A stretch of DNA of 5,154 bases from Verrucomicrobiales bacterium (GTDB taxonomy: Bacteria > Verrucomicrobiota > Verrucomicrobiia > Verrucomicrobiales > Akkermansiaceae), in assembly GCA_002729295.1 (NCBI GenBank), contig PBTU01000048.1, forward strand, positions 2,529 through 7,682. Direction: 5' to 3'. Shown here one piece after another: positions 1 to 5,154 of this stretch (position 1 is its first letter; each line of letters begins with the position of its first letter). Made by a program: the position numbers and the translations under genes. The notes under the pieces are model-generated. The model saw nothing but the letters and a program-made list of their open reading frames with translations. It did no database searches and was not told the origin of the DNA.

Positions 1-879
1 CGGAGTTTCGATGGCGATGAATGGAGTGCGCTCAACCAGGCGACTTTTGTCACAGCTCTCCAAGCTTCGGCTACTAATCTTGTGATATCCGAGATCTTTT
101 ACAATCCGGCGGGCCAGTTTGAGACCAGCGAGTATATTGAGCTAATGAATATTGGTCCGGTGCCGATTAGTCTCGCAGGTGTTGTTTTTTCAAGAGGGAT
201 CACATTCGCGTTTCCAGACGAGGCAGTTCTCGCTCCCGGGGAGCGTTTGTTGCTTGTGGCTGATCTTGCTGGTTTTGAGAGTGCCTTTGGCGCGGGCCTT
301 CCGGTGGCCGGCATCTACACGGGACGGCTGGATAATGGTGGCGAGGATTTGTTGCTGAGTGGTTCCAATGGAGATCCGATCCAGAGTTTCCGCTATGATG
401 ATGGAGATCTTTGGTCCCAAAATGCCGATGGTGGGGGTTACTCGCTGACCTTGATCGTTCCCTCTTCGAGTCCTGATCCGGGCAATGCCACGAGTTGGCG
501 CTCGAGTGTTGATTTGGGAGGAAGTCCGGGTGGTTCTGATGCCTTGATATTCACCGGGACCACTGCAAATGATCTCCTCGCCTATGCCTTGACCGATCCA
601 CTTGGGGGAATTTCAGCCTCGATTCAGAGCCTTGAAGTCAATGGATCGGTCGACGACTATCTGGTGACTGCTGTTTCTGCGAATACTGCCGCGGATGATG
701 CGGAGATCTCGGTGGAATTTTCAGCTGATTTGGAAACCTGGCTGAGTGGCACGGCTGTGTTTCTGGGGTCTGACGAGCGGGTTGATGGAGTGAGTATTGA
801 CCATTGGCGGGCTCCGACTTCAAATGCCGCCAGCCCTCCATTGCGCTTCGCTCGAGTCGTATTGGTGGCGAGGCCATAG
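1..879 (+). CDS. Lamin-tail-domain secreted/surface protein, 3' portion (5' truncated by window edge)
   Basis: The reading frame is open from base 1 to the TAG at 877-879 (292 residues visible), so the true start lies upstream; the GTG at 82 is internal. Residues 1-20 (containing DGDEWSALNQATF) look like the end of a preceding chitobiase-C/FN3-like module, a usual neighbour of LTD domains in large verrucomicrobial and planctomycete proteins that often also carry a CotH-kinase-like domain; this is from family knowledge, and no CotH part is in view. Residues about 28-179 match a lamin tail domain: it opens with VISEIFYNP, continues with EYIELMN, then LAPGERLLLV and DNGGEDLLLSG, and ends near GGSPGGSDA. 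Residues about 180-292 form a C-terminal beta-rich module with SADLETW at 236-242 or close to it and RFAR near the end. No catalytic residues are visible. The likely role is extracellular structural or adhesive; substrate unknown. Family call is good, function weak. Confidence 0.85.
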   Translation, partial: RSFDGDEWSALNQATFVTALQASATNLVISEIFYNPAGQFETSEYIELMNIGPVPISLAGVVFSRGITFAFPDEAVLAPGERLLLVADLAGFESAFGAGLPVAGIYTGRLDNGGEDLLLSGSNGDPIQSFRYDDGDLWSQNADGGGYSLTLIVPSSSPDPGNATSWRSSVDLGGSPGGSDALIFTGTTANDLLAYALTDPLGGISASIQSLEVNGSVDDYLVTAVSANTAADDAEISVEFSADLETWLSGTAVFLGSDERVDGVSIDHWRAPTSNAASPPLRFARVVLVARP

Positions 880-954
880 GAGCGGGAACGATTGTGAAAG
901 AAGCTTGTCACTTTCGCTTTTCACAGGGCCAGCACTCTGATAGTCCTGTGTGAT
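880..954 (+). other. Intergenic gap between LTD gene and LamG gene
   Basis: This 75-bp gap shows no convincing -35/-10 pair and no purine-rich Shine-Dalgarno within 15 bases of the ATG at 955. It contains one imperfect hairpin (893-925, listed separately). Its first bases (from the TAG at 877) resemble the sequence directly after the stop of the next gene at 3142. A 19-codon GTG frame (894-953) ends one base before the downstream ATG, but its AGGAG (878-882) is 11 bases away, so it is weak. Confidence 0.5.
893..925 (+). terminator. Imperfect hairpin after the LTD gene, doubtful terminator
   Basis: TGTGAA (893-898) pairs with TTCACA (920-925) and, inside a two-base bulge (899-900), AAGC (901-904) pairs with GCTT (916-919), leaving an 11-base loop. 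It starts 13 bases after the TAG. The stem is AT-rich on the outside and no U-tract follows (GGGCC comes next), so it does not meet the usual intrinsic terminator form. It could equally be a chance structure or an mRNA 3'-end stabiliser. Confidence 0.25.
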
Positions 955-3144
955 ATGAAGTTAGCAAAAATTCTTCTCGTTCTATTGGCTCTCTCTCATC
1001 TGGGGCTTCGCGCGGATTTGGTCGCCTACTGGACTCTTGAGGAAGGAACGGGAGTTACGGCTGGAGATAGCACTGCGAATGGTCGGACCGGGACGATTGC
1101 GGGAAACGCACTTTGGAATACCACTGATCTTCCGCCTGTTCCGACGGGAACCACGGCCGCCCTTGAGATGGACGGGGTCGATGATCAGATCAACATCGTC
1201 GGTTACAAAGGAATTTCCGGAACCGGTGATCGCTCGGTTTCTGCCTGGATTAAGACCGAACTCAACAGCACGGGCCAAAACATGGGCATCGTCTCTTGGG
1301 GGAGTAATTCGTCGACTCAAAAATGGACCTTTCGAATTCAAAATGGAAATGGCACTGCCGGAACGATTCGCGTCGAAGCCAATGGTGGTTTCTTTGTTGG
1401 GAATACCGTGGTAACGGACACCGAATGGCACCATGTCGCAGTAACTTGGGCAAATGACGGCACTCCAAATATTCAGGATGCCAAGCTCTATGTCGATGGA
1501 GTCCTCGATGCTGAATTTGGAAGTATCGATGTCCCGCCGAGTGGTAGTCAAAGTGTTGCGATCAACACTGCTGTTGGTGAGGATGTGCGTATCGGGGAGG
1601 ATTTTCAATTGAACCACAATTGGCGGGGCCGAATCGACGAGGTGCGTATTTACGACGAGGCGCTGGATGCTGTAGCAATTTCGGAACTTGCCAGTTATCA
1701 GATTCTTTCGGCATTCGAAGCTTCCGAGGAAGTGGTGGCAAGCGGGGCTCCAGTAGAACTCAGTTGGGCAAGCGATCCTTCGAACGACACTCTGATCATT
1801 GACAACGGAGTCGGAGATGTTTCAGGGCTGACAATGACAACGGTCAATCCGACTGCCACTACGACTTATACTCTCACCGGAACCAGCGGGGGAGATACGG
1901 AGGAACTTCAAGTCACGGTATTGGTCGATACCGCTCCTCTCATCAACGAGGTCATTAATCTTGGTTCCGAGACTCTACTCGAGGGGCGATCAACCACGAT
2001 TTTCTGGGATGTTTTTGGTGAGGCAGGTCTCAGCATGAACGGTAATGACGTCACCGGGCTTGATCGGACTGAATTATCCCCGACCGAGACTACGACCTAC
2101 ACTTTCGCGGCGACCAATGCATTTGGGACGACAACTTCGGAATTTACCCTCACCGTAATCGATGGAAGCAACCCTGATCTCGGTTGGGAGGTGGCTGAAC
2201 AGTCGGACGGAGTGCTCACCCGGTGGGATCCGACAACAAATACCACCGGGAATGTGGGCATCGCTTTTATCAATAACACGGGTGGCACGGTTCAAAGTGG
2301 TGCGAGTAATTTTTCTTCAATTAGTAAGTGGGTGAACAGCCCAGGCTATAACCTCGCTGCGAATCCCCTCGATTCCTGGCAGGACGGGCTTGGTGATCTC
2401 GTGACGAAAGAAGATGTGAGTTGGGAAATGGTAGTTCGTCCCGGAGATTTTACCGGAACGCATACCCTTTTCAATACCGGCGGAAATGGTCAGGGATTAG
2501 GCATTGTTCTCACTGCCAGTATCCTTGATTTTCGCTTTCAATCAGCGAATAACGACTCGCAACGAGTCATCATTTCAACCGACCTCTCAGCCATCGGCCT
2601 TGCCACTGATTTCTTTCACATCGTGGCGACGGCTGATGTTGGAGGGGCGTCTCCTGGCGTAGCCACTCTTTATGTGAATGGCCAACTTGTTGCTGGTCCA
2701 ACGTCCAGCACAGGAATTATCGCTGACTGGGATGGGGGAGATCTTGCCGAGCTCGGAAAAGGAGCGAATATTCCGACGAGCACGACTTTCCCCTTCGAGG
2801 CCTTCACCGGTGACATCGCGGTCTTTAACTATTATGGATTCCGTGTTCTCGATGCCTCGCAAGTTTCCGATAAGTATGATGCCCTCGGCGGCTCCGGGGG
2901 GGATTTGGCGATCAAGGATATCGAGTATGATGACGCGGCTGACGAGATCAGGCTGACTTTCGATTCCATTCCCAACCAAACCTACGCTCTTGAAACGACG
3001 GTTGATTTGTTAACGGAGACCTGGATCGAGCTCGACGATTCGATTCCTTCCGGCGGAACCGAAACGACCGTTGTAATTAGCGGAGTGGTCCTGCCTGATC
3101 CGGTGAACCCAAGGCGCTTCTATCGTATCCTCCCGGGCTTGTAG
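955..3144 (+). CDS. Secreted LamG / Ig-like multidomain protein
   Basis: The product has 729 residues. The start at ATG 955 is supported by a signal peptide beginning MKLAKILLVLLAL, with cleavage probably after LRA at residue 20; there is no strong Shine-Dalgarno. Residues about 23-246 form a LamG/concanavalin-like jelly roll, with AYWTLEEG at the start, LEMDGVDD, WHHVAVTW (158-165), LYVDG (178-182) and IDEVRIYDEAL (227-237). Residues about 248-327 and 328-403 are two related Ig-like modules, each with a near-identical strand (NPTATTTYTL, SPTETTTYTF). Residues about 408-646 are a second, more divergent LamG-like domain (DFFHIVATAD at 552, TLYVNGQLV at 571, GDIAVFNYYGFRVLDASQV at about 619). 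Residues 650-729 form a C-terminal module ending RRFYRI. No catalytic site is evident, so an extracellular binding or structural role, perhaps for carbohydrate, is inferred. The gene lies between an LTD gene and a sulfatase on the same strand. Confidence 0.9.
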   Translation: MKLAKILLVLLALSHLGLRADLVAYWTLEEGTGVTAGDSTANGRTGTIAGNALWNTTDLPPVPTGTTAALEMDGVDDQINIVGYKGISGTGDRSVSAWIKTELNSTGQNMGIVSWGSNSSTQKWTFRIQNGNGTAGTIRVEANGGFFVGNTVVTDTEWHHVAVTWANDGTPNIQDAKLYVDGVLDAEFGSIDVPPSGSQSVAINTAVGEDVRIGEDFQLNHNWRGRIDEVRIYDEALDAVAISELASYQILSAFEASEEVVASGAPVELSWASDPSNDTLIIDNGVGDVSGLTMTTVNPTATTTYTLTGTSGGDTEELQVTVLVDTAPLINEVINLGSETLLEGRSTTIFWDVFGEAGLSMNGNDVTGLDRTELSPTETTTYTFAATNAFGTTTSEFTLTVIDGSNPDLGWEVAEQSDGVLTRWDPTTNTTGNVGIAFINNTGGTVQSGASNFSSISKWVNSPGYNLAANPLDSWQDGLGDLVTKEDVSWEMVVRPGDFTGTHTLFNTGGNGQGLGIVLTASILDFRFQSANNDSQRVIISTDLSAIGLATDFFHIVATADVGGASPGVATLYVNGQLVAGPTSSTGIIADWDGGDLAELGKGANIPTSTTFPFEAFTGDIAVFNYYGFRVLDASQVSDKYDALGGSGGDLAIKDIEYDDAADEIRLTFDSIPNQTYALETTVDLLTETWIELDDSIPSGGTETTVVISGVVLPDPVNPRRFYRILPGL
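1696..2163 (+). repeat. Tandem pair of Ig-like modules within the LamG protein
   Basis: Two protein-level repeats of about 75-80 residues lie side by side (residues about 248-327 and 328-403). Both have a V/T-x-L/I-x-W strand early (VELSWAS, TTIFWDV), then a DVSGL/DVTGL turn, a P-T-x-T-T-T-Y-T strand, and a closing T-V strand (QVTVLVD, TLTVID). The DNA copies have diverged, so this is an old domain duplication rather than a recent DNA repeat. Boundaries are approximate. Confidence 0.7.
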
Positions 3145-3209
3145 GAGAGGGCAGGAATTGTAATGAATTTGATCGGAGTGTTCATCGCGAGCCTTTATCA
3201 TAGGCCGCG
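3145..3209 (+). other. Structured intergenic leader upstream of the sulfatase
   Basis: This 65-bp gap holds a good Shine-Dalgarno (AGGA, 3153-3156) placed for an ATG at 3163, not for the sulfatase ATG at 3210, plus most of a strong stem-loop that runs into the sulfatase start. No promoter pair with 16-18 base spacing was found; TTGATC (3169-3174) and TATCAT (3196-3201) are 21 bases apart. The layout suggests a leader region of a transcript rather than a promoter. Confidence 0.5.
3153..3156 (+). promoter_or_regulatory. Shine-Dalgarno site for the 16-codon leader frame
   Basis: AGGA lies in a purine-rich run and is followed after six bases by ATG at 3163. This is the best-placed ribosome binding site in the gap. 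The sulfatase ATG has only a three-base AGG (3202-3204), which is itself paired in the stem-loop. Confidence 0.45.
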
Positions 3210-3213
3210 ATGA
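3163..3213 (+). CDS. Possible 16-residue leader peptide, overlapping the sulfatase start
   Basis: ATG at 3163 opens a frame of 16 codons (MNLIGVFIASLYHRPR) ending in TGA at 3211-3213, which overlaps the sulfatase start as ATGA. AGGA sits six bases upstream. The frame crosses the 5' arm, loop and most of the 3' arm of the stem-loop at 3181-3214, so a ribosome translating it would open the structure and terminate on top of the sulfatase ATG. That arrangement is typical of translational coupling. The peptide has no homology that I recognise and no run of a single amino acid that would suggest classical attenuation. A short frame with a good ribosome site can occur by chance, so confidence is limited. 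Confidence 0.35.
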   Translation: MNLIGVFIASLYHRPR

Positions 3214-3214
3214 A
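3181..3214 (+). promoter_or_regulatory. Stem-loop occluding the sulfatase start codon
   Basis: TTCATCGCG (3181-3189) is perfectly complementary to CGCGATGAA (3206-3214). After a single bulged A (3190), GCCT (3191-3194) pairs with AGGC (3202-3205), giving 13 base pairs and a seven-base loop (TTATCAT, 3195-3201). The sulfatase ATG (3210-3212) and its weak AGG ribosome site (3202-3204) both lie in the 3' arm. If formed in mRNA it should hinder initiation unless melted by a ribosome, a ligand or a protein. No U-tract follows, so it is not a standard terminator. Existence of the pairing is directly visible; regulation is inference. A DNA operator is another possibility. Confidence 0.55.
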
Positions 3215-5154
3215 GGTTCTGGTTATATTCTTTATTCTGACGTGTCTCGTTTCGGCGCAGCAAGCTGACGATCTCTATCGACAGGGAGCTGAGAAATTTT
3301 TTGCGGGAAAGGTTAAGGAGGCGATTATTGATTGGGATCGCGAGATCGCCATGGTTCCACGTCGTGGCCCGCATCATTGGCAGCGTGGCTTGGCCCTTTA
3401 TTATGCGGGTGAGTACGACAAGGGTGTGGCGCAGTTTGTCAGCCATCAGACGGTGAACGGACATGATGTTGAGAATGCGGTGTGGCATTTTCTGTGTGTG
3501 GTGCGCGGGACGGGTGGATCGGTGAAAAAAGCGAGGAGGGATTATATCCCGATCGAGGGAGATCTCCGGGTGCCGATGAAGGAGGTGCATGATTTGTTCG
3601 GAGGAACCGGCTCGGAAAAAGCAGTGCTTGAGGCCGCGTCGAAGAATGCCGAAGGGCCAAGGTTGCGAAATCAACTTTGCTACGCGCATTTGTATCTCGG
3701 GCTTTATTACGAGGCGTTGGGTGAGACCGTGAAGTCTGCGGCGCACATGAAGAAGTCTGCAGTGGATTATCGCATGGATCATTACATGGGAATGGTGGCG
3801 CAGCTGCATCACAAGCTGCGGTCGCGTCCCAATATCATCTTCCTTTTCGCCGATGATCAACGGGCGGACACGATTGGGGCGCACGGGAATCCCCACATCA
3901 AGACCCCAAATCTCGATGCCTTGGCGGCGGAGGGGATGAGCTTTCGCCAAAACTACTGCGCGGGTTCTTTCAGTGGAGCCGTTTGTGTGGCGAGTCGAGC
4001 GATGTTGATGACGGGGCGTCATTGGATGAGTTTGCCGGAAAAGAGGCCTCAGACGAATTGGGGCGATTCGGTGGTGCTCCCGGCCCACCTGGAGAATGAA
4101 GGCGGGTATCAATCCTACATCGTAGGGAAGTGGCACAATGGAAAGGGAACTTTAGACAAGTCGTTTCATAGCGGAAAAGCGATCTACATGGGAGGGATGG
4201 CGGATCATACTTCGTTTCAAGTCCAGGATCTTGAGGGGGGAAAGCTGATGCCGAAACGTGATGCGAGAGGATTCTCGAGCACCGTTTTTGCGGATGCTGC
4301 AATTGAGTTCATTGAAAAGGCGAATGGGGAGAAGCCTTTCTTTCTCTACGTGGCCTTCATGGCTCCGCATGATCCGAGAAACCCGCCCGAGAAATATCGC
4401 GAGATTTACTATGAGAATCGTCCGCCGCTCCCACCGAATTATTTGCCCCAACATCCCTTTCAAAATGCCCCCGCGTCGACGTCAGGTCGTGATGAGGGGT
4501 TGGGACCTTGGCCAAGGACCAGGGAAGTCATCAGTGATCAACTCTGCGAGTATTATGGTCTGGTGACGCACCTGGACGAGCAGGTCGGACGGATCATGAG
4601 GGCTCTCGAAGGAACTCCCCATGCCGAAAATACCTACATCGTTTATACCGCTGACCATGGTTTGGCGATGGGGAGCCATGGTTTGCTTGGTAAGCAGAAT
4701 GTCTACGAGCAGAGTATGAAGTGCCCGCTCATCATCAAAGGTCCGGGCATTCCGAGAGGGAAGTCAACTGAAGCGATAACCTATGTGCATGATCTCAATG
4801 CTACGGTGTGCGGGTTTTCAAAGACCTCGATTCCGGAGAAGAGTGATGCCCGGGACTTGGGGCCGTTGATTCGCGGGGAGACTGAGAAAGTTCACAAGGA
4901 GGTCTTTTTGCCCTTCCAGAATAACCAACGCACGGTCCGTGATGAACGATGGAAGTTGCATGTCTATCCCTTGATCAATCATCGTCTTCTGTTTGACCTG
5001 AAAGAGGATCCTCACGAAACGAACAATCTCGCGGAAAAGCCGAAGCATGTGGAAAAACTGACAGAAATGATGGTGATGATGGAAAAGAACCGAAATTCCC
5101 ATGGTGACCGCTATCCGCTCTCAGTGGAAAATCCCAAGCCCAAGGAGGCAATTT
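3210..5154 (+). CDS. Secreted sulfatase (S1-type) with N-terminal TPR-like domain, 3' end cut by window edge
   Basis: The frame runs from ATG 3210 without a stop to the window end (648 full codons). Residues 1-16 (MKVLVIFFILTCLVSA) are a signal peptide, which fixes the start. Residues about 19-200 are helical and TPR-like: a first repeat at 19-52, a second at 53-86 with WQRGLALYYAGEYDKG, then VENAVWHFLC at 87-96, and a last repeat with HLYLGLYYEALGE near 160-172. The sulfatase domain starts at RPNIIFLFADDQ (206-217), with metal ligands D215 and D216. It continues with the formylglycine signature C259-V-A-S-R263 (Ala replaces the usual Pro), GKWH (K307, H309), PHDP (H387), TADHG (D482, H483), GSHGLLGKQ (H490, K495) and the C-terminal FDLKEDPHE (595-603). 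It should hydrolyse a sulfate ester outside the cytoplasm after cysteine conversion to formylglycine by FGE or anSME; neither enzyme is encoded here. Substrate cannot be told; iduronate-2-sulfatase-like or choline-sulfatase-like names are likely in databases. Probably only a short C-terminal tail is missing. Confidence 0.93.
   Translation, partial: MKVLVIFFILTCLVSAQQADDLYRQGAEKFFAGKVKEAIIDWDREIAMVPRRGPHHWQRGLALYYAGEYDKGVAQFVSHQTVNGHDVENAVWHFLCVVRGTGGSVKKARRDYIPIEGDLRVPMKEVHDLFGGTGSEKAVLEAASKNAEGPRLRNQLCYAHLYLGLYYEALGETVKSAAHMKKSAVDYRMDHYMGMVAQLHHKLRSRPNIIFLFADDQRADTIGAHGNPHIKTPNLDALAAEGMSFRQNYCAGSFSGAVCVASRAMLMTGRHWMSLPEKRPQTNWGDSVVLPAHLENEGGYQSYIVGKWHNGKGTLDKSFHSGKAIYMGGMADHTSFQVQDLEGGKLMPKRDARGFSSTVFADAAIEFIEKANGEKPFFLYVAFMAPHDPRNPPEKYREIYYENRPPLPPNYLPQHPFQNAPASTSGRDEGLGPWPRTREVISDQLCEYYGLVTHLDEQVGRIMRALEGTPHAENTYIVYTADHGLAMGSHGLLGKQNVYEQSMKCPLIIKGPGIPRGKSTEAITYVHDLNATVCGFSKTSIPEKSDARDLGPLIRGETEKVHKEVFLPFQNNQRTVRDERWKLHVYPLINHRLLFDLKEDPHETNNLAEKPKHVEKLTEMMVMMEKNRNSHGDRYPLSVENPKPKEAI
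3984..3998 (+). other. Sulfatase formylglycine signature, CxAxR variant
   Basis: The codons TGT GTG GCG AGT CGA encode C259-V-A-S-R263, followed by AMLMTGR. This is the site where sulfatases carry C-x-P-x-R, with the Cys converted to catalytic formylglycine. The third position is GCG (Ala); a single G-to-C change would give CCG (Pro). The surrounding signature (Arg and the T-G-R end) is intact, so activity is likely retained. Confidence 0.85.

Noticed and set aside
82..84. GTG at 82 as the start of the first gene
   Set aside because: The frame is open upstream to base 1, the upstream residues fit the end of another module, and starting there would remove any signal peptide and begin inside the first LTD strand.
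894..953. 19-codon GTG frame ending one base before the LamG gene ATG
   Set aside because: It mirrors the better leader frame at 3163, but the start is GTG, the AGGAG is 11 bases away and the hairpin there does not cover the downstream ATG. Not annotated as a gene; mentioned only with the shared post-stop motif.
982..1617. Minus-strand open frame of 211 codons
   Set aside because: It is antisense to the signal peptide and first LamG domain, with Arg/Ser-rich composition and no domain; the LamG frame explains this DNA.
3169..3201. TTGATC and TATCAT as a sigma-70 promoter before the sulfatase
   Set aside because: The spacing is 21 bases, well outside 16-18, and the -10-like hexamer is the hairpin loop; it would also leave almost no leader.
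3237..3248. Possible lipobox (I-L-T-C12) in the sulfatase signal peptide
   Set aside because: Thr at -1 is not a usual lipobox residue, the Cys comes very early in the hydrophobic stretch, and V-S-A at 14-16 gives a normal signal peptidase I site.
3198..4136. Long open frame of 312 codons on the minus strand
   Set aside because: It lies wholly opposite the sulfatase, is rich in Arg, His and Pro as expected for an antisense shadow, and has no recognisable domain. The plus strand here has a signal peptide and clear TPR and sulfatase motifs.
4258..4566. Plus-strand open frame of 102 codons in another frame
   Set aside because: It overlaps the sulfatase domain, including PHDP, and its product is Arg/Met-rich with no motif; it is a frame shadow.

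Overview
The window carries three genes on the + strand, two of them cut by the window edges: the 3' end of a large lamin-tail-domain (LTD) surface or secreted protein (1-879), a complete secreted LamG/Ig-like protein (955-3144), and a nearly complete sulfatase with an N-terminal TPR-like domain (3210 to the window end, still open at 5154). Secreted LamG proteins, LTD proteins ending in a small beta-rich C-terminal module, and a family S1-type sulfatase together point to a Verrucomicrobiota bacterium, or less likely a planctomycete or Lentisphaerae member. That assignment is inferred from gene content and protein style; no marker gene is present.

Layout: the first gene ends at 879. A 75-bp gap (880-954) holds an imperfect hairpin and no convincing promoter or Shine-Dalgarno site. 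The LamG gene has a signal peptide, a first LamG/jelly-roll domain, two Ig-like modules, a second LamG-like domain and a C-terminal module ending in RRFYRI. A 65-bp gap (3145-3209) then leads to the sulfatase. This gap is the most structured non-coding part of the window. A 13-bp stem with a single bulged base places the sulfatase ATG in its 3' arm. A 16-codon reading frame with a good Shine-Dalgarno runs through that stem and stops in an ATGA overlap with the sulfatase start.

The sulfatase has a signal peptide, about 185 residues of TPR-like helices, and then without a linker an alkaline-phosphatase-superfamily sulfatase domain. Metal and active-site motifs are in place, but the formylglycine signature is C-V-A-S-R, with Ala where Pro is usual.

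The same orientation and short gaps are compatible with co-transcription, but no promoter or terminator was identified firmly. A plausible but unproven joint role is handling of sulfated polysaccharide outside the cytoplasm: LamG domains for carbohydrate or surface binding and the sulfatase for desulfation. No mobile element, RNA gene or CRISPR array was seen.
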